From contig LYSV01000029.1 of the NCBI GenBank assembly GCA_001657315.1, positions 1 to 51,987 of the forward strand: a DNA stretch of 51,987 nt. Reading direction: 5' to 3'. Of the stretch, positions 34,028 through 41,827 are shown piece by piece. The position numbers were made by a program, and so were the translations under genes. Below the pieces are notes generated by a model, which was given only the letters and a program-made list of their open reading frames with translations, was not told where the DNA came from and did no database searches. How positions within the stretch are numbered: the stretch's first letter is position 1; every line of letters starts with the position of its first letter. Source of the DNA: Flammeovirgaceae bacterium BBD 1991-12. Lineage in GTDB: Bacteria; Bacteroidota; Bacteroidia; Cytophagales; Cyclobacteriaceae.

Positions 34028-35164
34028 ATGAAAGGCCTGAAGTTTCTGCTTTTTCTGCTGATCATTTGTTTGTTGATCGTGCTGTTTCTCGTACCCTTTT
34101 ACTACAGCGATATCAATACACTTATTAAAGATGTCAATGAGGGCCAGCGTACCTTTTCATCTGTATGGGATGATTTCCGGGGCTACTTTAAACATGCGGA
34201 CGGCTGGAATCTGCTGGGATTTATGTTCCTGGCGGCCTCCATTATGATCATGCACGGTATCGTTGACTACCTTGTCCTGCACCGACTTGACAGATTTTAC
34301 AGGGGCCAATTCTACTGGGACGGCTTCATGTGGTTCCTGCGCAGGCAGCTGAGCCTGCTGATCACCATGATCTTTTTCATGTTCATCGCCAACCTGATGG
34401 TTGACTTTTACTCCAACATCCGTATTGCCAGTGAGCCGTCCGAGATCATTGAAGAAAAACATACAATACTATTGCTGGGCACCAATAAATTCCTGCAGGA
34501 TGGAGTAAGCGAGAATGTCTACTTTACAAACAGAATAGATGCGGTGGTGGAACTGTACAAGGCAGGCCTGATCTCAACGATCCTCATCAGCGGAGACAAT
34601 AGTAAGAAAGACTATAACGAGCCAAGGGACATGCAACGCAGTCTTATTGCCAAAGGTGTGCCGGCTGCTCTGATAAAACTTGATTTTGCAGGCTTTCGCA
34701 CACTGGATTCCATAGTACGGTCGAAGAAACTTTTTGGGTTGAAAAGTCTGCTGGTGGTCAGTCAGGGCTTCCATCTTCAGAGGGCGCTGTTCCTGGCATG
34801 GTATTTTGGAGTGGATGCCATAGGTTATGAAGCCAGGGGGAACATGAATTTTTCTATGTTCATACGTGAACACCTGGCTGTACCCAAAATGCTGCTTGAT
34901 ATAATGGTATTGAATACTCAACCAGCCTACGGATCTACCGGGGTAAGAAGAAAGCTGAACTTCGGCCAGAAGGATGTTGTTCTGATGTCATTTATACTGA
35001 TCTACTTCGGGATTGCCTTTTACGTTTCCTACGATGCTTTTGATTTTGGCAGAAAAGATGCGATGGAGGAAAAACCGAAACCCATCGCTAAACGCCGGAC
35101 AACGAAGGCTAAACCGAAACGTACGGTAAAAAAGAAAGCAGTGGCAAGCAAAAGTAAAAGTTAA
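34028..35164 (+). CDS. SanA/YdcF-type DUF218 membrane protein with polycationic tail
   Basis: A 378-residue protein. N-terminal helices at about 3-24, 66-86 and 110-130, then a DUF218 domain: HTILLLGTNKFL, RIDAVVELYKAGLISTILIS, GDNSKKDYNEPRDM, TLDSIVRSKKLFG and VVSQGFHLQRALFLAWYFG. SanA-like proteins act at the envelope and affect vancomycin resistance and peptidoglycan precursor handling in enterobacteria. A last helix (about 323-341) is followed by some 30 residues dominated by Lys, Arg, Pro and Ala, absent from typical SanA. The tail would be cytoplasmic or periplasmic depending on topology. Confidence 0.85.
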   Translation: MKGLKFLLFLLIICLLIVLFLVPFYYSDINTLIKDVNEGQRTFSSVWDDFRGYFKHADGWNLLGFMFLAASIMIMHGIVDYLVLHRLDRFYRGQFYWDGFMWFLRRQLSLLITMIFFMFIANLMVDFYSNIRIASEPSEIIEEKHTILLLGTNKFLQDGVSENVYFTNRIDAVVELYKAGLISTILISGDNSKKDYNEPRDMQRSLIAKGVPAALIKLDFAGFRTLDSIVRSKKLFGLKSLLVVSQGFHLQRALFLAWYFGVDAIGYEARGNMNFSMFIREHLAVPKMLLDIMVLNTQPAYGSTGVRRKLNFGQKDVVLMSFILIYFGIAFYVSYDAFDFGRKDAMEEKPKPIAKRRTTKAKPKRTVKKKAVASKSKS

Positions 35165-35448
35165 CATACCTCATGCGATTTTATTTACGTTTCCATATTT
35201 TATATTGCATCCATTATTTCATTAACTTTAATAAACCAATTTTTTAAACTTTAACTTGTAGATGCCCTTAGGTCCTGCAGCAATCGCTCTCTTTGAATCC
35301 ATATCCCATGCCAGAATACATGGAGGAAGCTTTCAACCTTATCACATTAATGGGTGGTAATTGCAAACTGCTGTGGGTCATCTTGCGTTAGTTCTAAAAA
35401 GGTCAAATCGGGGGGTAGGTGCAGTTGCATAAATCAAATAGTACTCAC

Positions 35449-36882
35449 ATGAAATCACCAATTCAATTCATTTTCGTGGCAATGGTTGTATTTCTGGTCT
35501 GTGGTCCTGTTCACTCACAGGAAATTAAACCCATTCCAATCAAAAAGTTCTACAAAGACCGGGTGACCCGTAACCTGCAGTTTCTGTGCAAGGAAGCTGA
35601 ATGCCTGGACAATGTGATCATTAATGACAGGGGGCTTTATATCTATCCCACCTCACAGCGGGTGGATAAACCTGAGTTTATTCTGTACTGGCGTGAAATG
35701 TCGCATTTCAATGAATTGCTGGAGGAAAAATCGAATGAGGAGGTCATTGAGATCCTGAAGAGGAAGGGACAGCGGTATTTTCACGGCATCAAAAGTACAC
35801 ACGTTGATCCTGCAAAATATCCCGTCAGTGATTTCGGGGGCCTGAAAGTAGCCATTGATCCGGGGCATGTGGCTTCCAATATGGGAGAGGCTATTCTTGA
35901 ACGCAGGTATATGCGGGTAGAAGGAAAACATTACAATCAGAAAAGGGACATTGAGTTTTTTGAAGCCAATCTGGCCTATACCACAGGGCTAAGGCTGAAG
36001 GAAATGCTGGAAGATGAAGGGGCAGATGTAATGATGACCCACGAGTATGGTAAAAGTGCAATGGGCATCAACTTTTATGAATGGCTTGAGACTGACTATA
36101 AAAAGGATATAGTAGACGGTTACAAAAACGAATGGTACAACAGGGAAAAGTTCAATCACCTCATGTCCGGAGACGCGCCTGATTTTGTCATGTTCTATGA
36201 CGTATTCAGGAACAAGGATTTTGTAGCCCGGGCAAGGGCCATTAACAAATTCCAGCCCCACTTGACGGTGGTGATCCATTTCAATGCAAGTGAGGGTGGG
36301 CAGCGCTATGGTGACAAATACCTGCCACCTGTATCAGAAAATTACAGTATGGTATTCGTGCCCGGATCCTTTCTTGGCTTTGAGGTGGACGGACCCGACG
36401 AGATAGACCAGCGATTTGAACTGCTCAGACTGCTGGTGTCCTACGACCTTGAAGAGTCCAATGTATTTGCCAGCAATGTCATCAGGGAGCTGGACCAGCA
36501 GCTAAAGGTGGACGCCCTGCCGGCTGATAATGATTTTGAGTTTGCAGAGAAATACTCTATCAAGTCTGATCTGGCAGACGGAGTGTATCACAGAAATTTT
36601 TACCTCACACGTGCGGTGAAGGGACCTATTGCCTATACAGAGGCACTCTACCAGGATAACTATGATGAAATACCACTGTTGGGCAAAAAGGACTATACCA
36701 TAGAGGGCATAAAGACCAGCAGCAGAGTGAAGGATGTGGCACAGGTGTATTTTACGGCTATTGAAAAATGGTTGAATTATAATAAGGAATACACAAAAAA
36801 GCTTGATGCGCTTTATGACGACAAGTACGGTGATGAGGAGATCTATGAGGCAGAATTAAAGGGAATGTCAGAGAATGATTGA
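35449..36882 (+). CDS. N-acetylmuramoyl-L-alanine amidase (Amidase_3)
   Basis: About 477 residues from the ATG at 35449, chosen because it begins a signal peptide (MKSPIQFIFVAMVVFLVC, ending VHSQE); a GTG at 35419 is in the same frame. Zinc ligands of the Amidase_3 fold: H in VAIDPGHVASNMGE and the later E, and H in VVIHFNASEGG. Cleaves the bond between MurNAc and the stem peptide in the periplasm. A C-terminal stretch of about 150 residues beyond the domain (from GVYHRNFYLTRAVKGP) is unusual in length. About 280 nt before it (35165-35448) hold no gene I can see. Confidence 0.85.
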   Translation: MKSPIQFIFVAMVVFLVCGPVHSQEIKPIPIKKFYKDRVTRNLQFLCKEAECLDNVIINDRGLYIYPTSQRVDKPEFILYWREMSHFNELLEEKSNEEVIEILKRKGQRYFHGIKSTHVDPAKYPVSDFGGLKVAIDPGHVASNMGEAILERRYMRVEGKHYNQKRDIEFFEANLAYTTGLRLKEMLEDEGADVMMTHEYGKSAMGINFYEWLETDYKKDIVDGYKNEWYNREKFNHLMSGDAPDFVMFYDVFRNKDFVARARAINKFQPHLTVVIHFNASEGGQRYGDKYLPPVSENYSMVFVPGSFLGFEVDGPDEIDQRFELLRLLVSYDLEESNVFASNVIRELDQQLKVDALPADNDFEFAEKYSIKSDLADGVYHRNFYLTRAVKGPIAYTEALYQDNYDEIPLLGKKDYTIEGIKTSSRVKDVAQVYFTAIEKWLNYNKEYTKKLDALYDDKYGDEEIYEAELKGMSEND

Positions 36883-36890
36883 TCCTTTTT

Positions 36891-37009
36891 CACCGCAAAG
36901 ACGCGCAAGGAAGGCGCTAAGTGACTTGTAATATTAGATCACCCTTACCCATATAACTGTTAAGTTTAGCACTGCATACTCAGCGCGCTTAGTGTCTCTG
37001 CGGTTAAAC
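36891..37009. repeat. MITE-like inverted-repeat element, copy B
   Basis: The left arm CACCGCAAAGACGCGCAAGG (36891-36910) continues to GCGCTAAG; the right arm CGCGCTTAGTGTCTCTGCGG with TTAAAC (36984-37009) is its inverse with few mismatches. The core ACCGC-AAGACGC motif is shared with copy A at 18772. The element fills nearly all of the 126-nt gap between the amidase and nudC, two convergent genes, and may serve as their terminator. From memory, repeats of this ACCGCAAAGACGC type occur in many bacteria. Confidence 0.65.
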
Positions 37010-37947
37010 TAGTGTTTGAGGTTTTCCTCCACCCACCGCTGGATAAGGTACCGGGCAATGGAATCCTCCCTTGAAAGAATAAGTTCACCCTGGCTAACCA
37101 GTTTATGGATCTCCGCAGGATTGAACCACAGGGCCTCGCTCACCTCCTGTTTGTCAAGTATGAGATCCGTGGAATATGCTTCTGCAAAAAAGCCCACCAT
37201 AAGGGAAGATGGGAAAGGCCAAGGCTGACTGGCGATATATCTGACATTGTGGACTTCCAGCCCTACTTCTTCCATCATCTCACGCTTTACGGTTTCCTCC
37301 AGACTTTCGCCGGGTTCAACAAAGCCAGCCAGCGTAGAGTACATATTCGGCATACCACCGCGGTGCCTTCCAAGTAAACAGCGTGGTTCTCCATGCTTTG
37401 AAAGATTTTCTATCAATACAATAACTGCCGGATCAACTCTTGGATAAAGCGTGTGGTTGCACGCTGTACATACCCGGATGTGCCCGGCTTCCTGACTGGC
37501 AGTGGGCCGGCCGCACCGGTTGCAAAACCTGTGATTTTCGTGCCATTGGAATAGAGCCCTTGCATAAGTGAGTAATGGAGCGTAGTAAGAGTGTTTTAGG
37601 ACCAAAGTCATCCGCAGATCTACAAATTCTCCGGTACCGAGAATTTTATTGGCTTTTTTCTCTTCGTAGGCTGAAAAATCCATACCAAAAAAGGACTCTG
37701 AGTTGTAGGTGCCGAGAAATGCAATTTCAATGTTCTGTATTGTATGAAGGCCCTTGTTAAGAAATGAGAACTGGTTCATTTCATGAGATGTATCAGTGCT
37801 GATCCAATGCTTTTTCTTCCAAAACGGGATCATGCGGGCCCTGCCCGAGGCCAGCGTAGTTTCAAGCCATTTTTTATCTTTACGCAGATGGCTGGTCCGG
37901 TCCAGTTTCAGCCCGGAATAGAATATCCTGTTCGTTTCAAACATCAT
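37009..37947 (-). CDS. nudC: NADH pyrophosphatase NudC
   Basis: 312 residues from the ATG at 37947 (a second ATG follows at once). The zinc ribbon has C142, C145, C160, C163 (FCNRCGRPTAS, VCTACNHTLYP). The Nudix box GFVEPGESLEETVKREMMEE plus VGL and the NudC-specific SQPWPFPSS motif (about 240-248) are complete. It hydrolyses NADH to NMNH and AMP, and in bacteria also removes NAD caps from RNA. The start overlaps the end of the HxlR-type regulator gene by 11 nt, so both are in one unit. Confidence 0.95.
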   Translation of the reverse strand: MMFETNRIFYSGLKLDRTSHLRKDKKWLETTLASGRARMIPFWKKKHWISTDTSHEMNQFSFLNKGLHTIQNIEIAFLGTYNSESFFGMDFSAYEEKKANKILGTGEFVDLRMTLVLKHSYYAPLLTYARALFQWHENHRFCNRCGRPTASQEAGHIRVCTACNHTLYPRVDPAVIVLIENLSKHGEPRCLLGRHRGGMPNMYSTLAGFVEPGESLEETVKREMMEEVGLEVHNVRYIASQPWPFPSSLMVGFFAEAYSTDLILDKQEVSEALWFNPAEIHKLVSQGELILSREDSIARYLIQRWVEENLKH

Positions 37948-38272
37948 TGTTGAATTCCCGTGCCCATTTCTTTGACCACGCTCCCAGCGGCTCGAGAAGT
38001 ACAAAAAGTTCCCTTCCCATAGCCGTCAACTGATAACCCCGGGGAGTAAGCTCTATCAGGTGGGACTCCCTCAATTCCCTAAGACGGGTATTTAATGTGG
38101 TAGGCGAAACGTCTTCACAGTAAGCCTGCAGCTTTCTGAAGTTTCCGGGGCCTTCATTCAAATGCCAGATAATACCCATAGCCCAGCTTCTTCCCAGTAG
38201 ATCAAATAAGGCCATAACAGGTACGCCGGACCGGGATCCACGAACCGGCCGGCCGGGAAGTGGTGTCTTCAT
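37937..38272 (-). CDS. HxlR-family transcriptional regulator
   Basis: A 111-residue winged-helix protein: LGRSWAMGIIWHLNEGPGNF, then FRKLQAYCEDVSPTTLNTRL, and RELRESHLIELTPRGYQLTAMG, the typical HxlR fold. Cys52 in AYCEDVS may act as a redox or electrophile sensor as in some family members, but this is conjecture. It is upstream of and overlaps nudC, suggesting control of NAD(H)-related metabolism. A perfect 8-nt inverted repeat directly precedes the ATG (38273-38293) and is a likely autoregulatory site. Confidence 0.88.
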   Translation of the reverse strand: MKTPLPGRPVRGSRSGVPVMALFDLLGRSWAMGIIWHLNEGPGNFRKLQAYCEDVSPTTLNTRLRELRESHLIELTPRGYQLTAMGRELFVLLEPLGAWSKKWAREFNNDV

Positions 38273-38293
38273 TTGCTACAATTTATGTAGCAA
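38273..38293. promoter_or_regulatory. Operator-like palindrome TTGCTACA-attta-TGTAGCAA
   Basis: Perfect 8-nt arms around a 5-nt spacer, immediately adjacent to the start codon of the HxlR-type gene. On the minus strand TATGTTTG (38291-38298), a match to the Bacteroidota -7 element TAnnTTTG, overlaps the arm, so a bound regulator would block the promoter. No clear -33 element is seen. Confidence 0.55.
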
Positions 38294-38308
38294 ACATAGC
38301 TAATTTTT

Positions 38309-38320
38309 ATGAGATCTCAT
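38309..38320. promoter_or_regulatory. Second perfect palindrome ATGAGATCTCAT
   Basis: A 12-nt perfect palindrome about 36 nt upstream of the HxlR-type start codon, between this gene and the divergent end of the lipoprotein gene. A possible second regulator site; palindromes of this length occur by chance. Confidence 0.3.
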
Positions 38321-38325
38321 GTAGA

Positions 38326-38862
38326 TCAGTAAGGATCCGTAGAGTAAAGAGGCACAGGCTCGTGATCAAAATGATCCTGTTGTACATACCATGTCATAAT
38401 ATGTCGCTGAGGCATTCTTTTGGCTACTTTATGATCTCTTCTATTGTACCAGACGGCATCAAATTCTCCTTTGGTAGATAGTACCACCCGCCACTCAAGA
38501 TCCAGCAGACTGGAGTCGACGTAGTTGGCAGAAAGGCTGTCCCATACCGTATACGACAAGACCTGAGGGTCCAGGTGAACGATCACCTCCTCATCATTCA
38601 GTACAAGATGCCAGATAGGCTCACTAAGATGCTCCATGCTTTTATCGTCTTTTTGCCAGCCCCAGCCCACTTTAAGGGTACTGCCTGAACGAATAGCCCT
38701 GACAAGGTCTGTTTTGTTACCGGCAAGTGCATTGCCATGTTGATCATTTTTATAGACAGCCCTCCATTTCAGAGCAGTGCCGGCATTTTGTTTTGGTCTG
38801 TAATGACAGCCCAATAACAAACCAAAAATTGCCGGTAGTGTTATCATCAGTATTTTCTTCAT
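38326..38862 (-). CDS. Uncharacterised lipoprotein
   Basis: A 178-residue lipoprotein: MKKILMITLPAIFGLLLGC, lipobox C19. Mature motifs KWRAVYKNDQHGNALAGNK, then LVRAIRSGSTLKVGWGWQ and FDAVWYNRRDHKVAKRMPQR. I do not recognise the family, but the beta-rich pattern with WRVVLSTKGEFDAVWYN suggests a soluble periplasmic domain. It ends 53 nt from the hxlR start on the same strand, and may be read before hxlR-nudC in one unit, although the palindromes in between argue for a separate promoter. Confidence 0.75.
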   Translation of the reverse strand: MKKILMITLPAIFGLLLGCHYRPKQNAGTALKWRAVYKNDQHGNALAGNKTDLVRAIRSGSTLKVGWGWQKDDKSMEHLSEPIWHLVLNDEEVIVHLDPQVLSYTVWDSLSANYVDSSLLDLEWRVVLSTKGEFDAVWYNRRDHKVAKRMPQRHIMTWYVQQDHFDHEPVPLYSTDPY

Positions 38863-38988
38863 AACAGGATCTGGTGATTGTCACAATAAACGATCAGAAC
38901 AGGTGGGAGATACCGGGAGAGTCAGAATTTAGATGAAAAAAGCCTCAGGGACTGTGAACGGGCAAGTTCAAAGGTCTTATACCTGAAT

Positions 38989-39147
38989 TTATTGTGTGGC
39001 ATTTCTGATCAGCTGTATGTAGAACCGTACGGCATTGTTGAAATCCTCCACCGGAATACGCTCATTTATGCCATGAAATGTGCTGACGTTATCCTCATTC
39101 AGGTAAAACAGGATCACGACCATCAGTGAAAGTAGATTTTTTTTCAT
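38989..39147 (-). pseudogene. Internally deleted M20-family peptidase remnant
   Basis: A 52-residue frame joins a signal-peptide-like start (MKKNLLSLMVVILFYL) to NEDNVSTFHGINERIPVEDF, then NNAVRFYIQLIRNATQ, the closing segment of M20 dipeptidases (pattern HGVNERxxVENF...IRFYxxLI). The catalytic middle is gone, so an in-frame deletion removed almost all of the gene. It is the only coding trace in the 383-nt stretch 38863-39245. Confidence 0.65.
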
Positions 39148-39245
39148 GGTAAAAAGTTACCAGGTTACCTGAATGATCACAGGGATGTTAACCAACATTT
39201 ACCCATGGCACGTCATGTCGGACGGTTATTTTCAATGCTGGATAG

Positions 39246-39683
39246 CTACGGTACAAAAGGATAATCCCTGATGATCTTTACCTCTGCATACCGTGTACTT
39301 CGCGGATTAAGGAGATAATTATGTGCCAACGGGTCACAAACGGAAGGTACTTTAAAGCACAATGTATCGGAATGTTGCAGATGTTGATCCCCGGTCTTTT
39401 TTGCACTTTCCGGTTCGGGATCAGTATGCCAGTTATCAGGAAGAGGTTTGATCTCTTTACACTCGCCATCAGGAATCCTGATCTCATATACACGAAAGCC
39501 ATCGGGTATCACTTCCAGATTGAGGTGTCTGGCCAGCTCACTACGGGCCAGTGCGAGGGACTCTGATGTGTAAACCACGTGGGTACCTATGGAATTCCAA
39601 CGTCCTCCATGTTTATATGCTCCAACTCCGTCAATAGGGTCATGATCCGGAGGGTAAGTCTGGCAGATACGATAAACGATCAC
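39246..39683 (-). CDS. RES-domain toxin (type II toxin-antitoxin)
   Basis: A 145-residue RES domain: start MIVYRICQTYPPDHDPIDGV, GGRWNSIGTHVVYTSESLAL with the conserved Arg, Tyr and Ser, ELARHLNLEVIPDGFRVYEI, and the end RSTRYAEVKIIRDYPF. RES toxins (MbcT-like) degrade NAD+ and thereby arrest growth. The start overlaps the antitoxin gene end by 4 nt. It lies downstream of its antitoxin, the usual order for this family. Confidence 0.92.
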   Translation of the reverse strand: MIVYRICQTYPPDHDPIDGVGAYKHGGRWNSIGTHVVYTSESLALARSELARHLNLEVIPDGFRVYEIRIPDGECKEIKPLPDNWHTDPEPESAKKTGDQHLQHSDTLCFKVPSVCDPLAHNYLLNPRSTRYAEVKIIRDYPFVP

Positions 39684-40144
39684 GCGAATATACCGTGCTT
39701 TATCCTACCCAGCTCATGGGATACAGCCTCAATGCCTTGTTGAGTATCCAGCCATTCCCTGGGGGTAGTGTTTCCAAGAGCAGGTGAGTTTGAAGTGAGC
39801 CACTTCAGGAATTTTTGCTTGTTGCCAAATACCTCAATACCCTGGTTATACAGATCCGCAAGCTCAAGTATCCTGTCCGATTGTAATCCTTTAAAAAGAC
39901 GCCCACCCTGCAAATGGCGATCGAGGGTTTTGGGTGAGATATCAATTAATCTGGCTGTTTCCGCCTTGTTGATCTCCAGTGATTTCATGAGATCTGTAAC
40001 AAAAGCAGTGGATATTCCATGCCTGGCCATAGCGGCTTTTTGAAAGGGGGTTTGATATTCAGCGACCATTTCAGAAACGCGACTTGGGCTTTGCATATCC
40101 TGATAGGTTTTGCTTGATTTATCGGTTTTTTTGGAATTAGACAT
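39680..40144 (-). CDS. Xre/DUF2384 antitoxin of the RES pair
   Basis: A 154-residue protein. The N-terminal part is polar; about 55-80 is an HTH (LEINKAETARLIDISPKTLD) and the C-terminal DUF2384 (MbcA/ParS-like) region runs IEVFGNKQKFLKWLTSNSPA, then REWLDTQQGIEAVSHELGRI and KHGIFA. That region binds and neutralises the RES toxin, inserting its C-terminus in the toxin cleft. The ATG is at 40144, 17 nt from an operator-like inverted repeat. Confidence 0.92.
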   Translation of the reverse strand: MSNSKKTDKSSKTYQDMQSPSRVSEMVAEYQTPFQKAAMARHGISTAFVTDLMKSLEINKAETARLIDISPKTLDRHLQGGRLFKGLQSDRILELADLYNQGIEVFGNKQKFLKWLTSNSPALGNTTPREWLDTQQGIEAVSHELGRIKHGIFA

Positions 40145-40160
40145 TTGTCTTTTTTTTCAA

Positions 40161-40180
40161 GTCAATTTACCGAAATTAAC
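40161..40180. promoter_or_regulatory. Inverted repeat GTCAATTT-accg-AAATTAAC before the RES operon
   Basis: 8-nt arms with one mismatch and a 4-nt spacer, 17-36 nt upstream of the antitoxin ATG. HTH antitoxins repress their own promoter through such sites. A TTTG with TAAATTGA 20 nt apart on the minus strand overlaps it, a weak promoter match. Confidence 0.4.
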
Positions 40181-40269
40181 GTAACTTCTCAAAGTTTTGT
40201 TTCACCCTTTTCTATTAATTACGCTCGATAGCACAGAATAGGATCAATAAAGTGGATGTTCCACAACAG

Positions 40270-41781
40270 TTAAAGGGCTTCCGTTAAAACAGCAAGATAC
40301 GTTTTGATCCCATCTTTAAAATTGCCTGTCCTCAGGTTTTCATTGGGGCTATGTTGATTGTTGTCCGGATTAACAGTGGGTACGGAAACAGCTGGTATAC
40401 CCAAAGTGGTCACAAATGGTGAAATAGGAATAGAACCGCCGGCCATGCGAATGCGGATGGGTTCCTGGCCAAAAGCCCTTTTTAATGCTTTGTTCAGCCA
40501 AAGTCCTGTTTCAGAATCGTAGGCAGTTCGGAATGCCTGGTAGGAAACATCATATTCAAAGGAAATGAGTTTGTCGTATTCAGACCTTTCTGCTTCATCC
40601 GGTGCTCCTTCCACAAAATGATAACCCTGTGATCGGATATGGTCCCTTATAAGGTCGATCAGTCTTTCAGCATCACTTTCAGGTACCAGACGTACATCAA
40701 TCTCGGCCACCGCCTTATCAGGTATAATGGTTCGCACCGCATCGCCTACCCAACCCGAGCTCATACCCCGGATATTTAATGAAGGGTACTGGATCGATTC
40801 CTGATACGTTGCTGCTATGGCATCTGTTCGGGCGATACCGATCTTCTTTTTGATAAAAACTTCATCATCGGGTACCTGCTTGAGGATCTCTTTGGTGGCC
40901 TGATCCAGTACAATACCGTCATAATAACCGGGAATGGTTACGCGACCCTGTTCATCTTTCATAGAGGCCAGCAGTTGAGACATTCGTAGCGCTGGATTGG
41001 GCGCATAGTTACCGTAGTGGCCACTATGCTGTGGAACCCGCGGCCCGAATGTGGTTAGCGTAATGGTTGCTATTCCGCGGGCTCCGAACGTAAGGGTTGG
41101 CCGGTTAGTGACGTGCATGGGGCCATCGAAAATGATCAGCATATCCGCTGCCAGCAGTTCTTTGTTTTTTTCAACCGCCGCCGGCAGGTGTGGAGAGCCC
41201 AGCTCCTCCTCAAAATCCATGATCACCTTTAGATTGTAATTTGGGGAAAGCTTCTGTTCCTTCATAATATCCAGAGCTTTCAGAAACATGATTATAGGTC
41301 CTTTGGCATCTGAAGCAGACCGGGCAAATACCCTTGATTCATAATTGATATCCGTTGGTTTTTCCGGCCATGGGATTTTCTGCCAATCATCATCATCTGT
41401 CGATGCCTTCAATACAGGCAGGTAAGGGCTTTCCTGCTGCCACTCAGCACTGTCCACAGGCTGTCCGTCTACCTGAAGATAAACCAAAACGGTTTTTACG
41501 GACTTTCTCACTTCATAGTTCGCGAGTAGCAAAGGCATACCATTGGTTTCAATTCTTTGTGTGGTAAACCCACGATCTGCAAAGGCTTTTTCAGTCCATA
41601 CCATGTTTTTTTCTACATGGTCAGCATACAGCCCGTTGTTGGGTATACTAAGGCACTCCTTTAGTTCATCAAGGCCCGCAAGAAGATGATCTTTGCTCCA
41701 TGCTTCCAGCTTTTCCGCATTGGGTTGTGCAGCGAGGGCTGAACTGATGAACGGCAGGCAGAAGAGTACAAGTGCTTTCAT
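40270..41781 (-). CDS. Secreted M20-family dipeptidase, first zinc ligand changed
   Basis: A 503-residue protein with signal peptide (ending ALAAQP). M20 motifs: bridging Asp in ARSASDAKGPI, EE pair in DFEEELGSPHLP, and H in NQHSPNENLR. The first motif, usually YGHYDVQPVD, reads VYLQVDGQPVD, so the histidine ligand is replaced by Gln (or the site is shifted). I recall the same LQxDGQPVD form in a Bacteroidota subgroup, so this may be a subgroup trait. It would hydrolyse dipeptides in the periplasm. Monocistronic. Confidence 0.9.
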   Translation of the reverse strand: MKALVLFCLPFISSALAAQPNAEKLEAWSKDHLLAGLDELKECLSIPNNGLYADHVEKNMVWTEKAFADRGFTTQRIETNGMPLLLANYEVRKSVKTVLVYLQVDGQPVDSAEWQQESPYLPVLKASTDDDDWQKIPWPEKPTDINYESRVFARSASDAKGPIIMFLKALDIMKEQKLSPNYNLKVIMDFEEELGSPHLPAAVEKNKELLAADMLIIFDGPMHVTNRPTLTFGARGIATITLTTFGPRVPQHSGHYGNYAPNPALRMSQLLASMKDEQGRVTIPGYYDGIVLDQATKEILKQVPDDEVFIKKKIGIARTDAIAATYQESIQYPSLNIRGMSSGWVGDAVRTIIPDKAVAEIDVRLVPESDAERLIDLIRDHIRSQGYHFVEGAPDEAERSEYDKLISFEYDVSYQAFRTAYDSETGLWLNKALKRAFGQEPIRIRMAGGSIPISPFVTTLGIPAVSVPTVNPDNNQHSPNENLRTGNFKDGIKTYLAVLTEAL

Positions 41782-41827
41782 ATTTAATAAACTTTAGTTC
41801 CTTAGAGCTTCCTGTATTCCAACGGAA

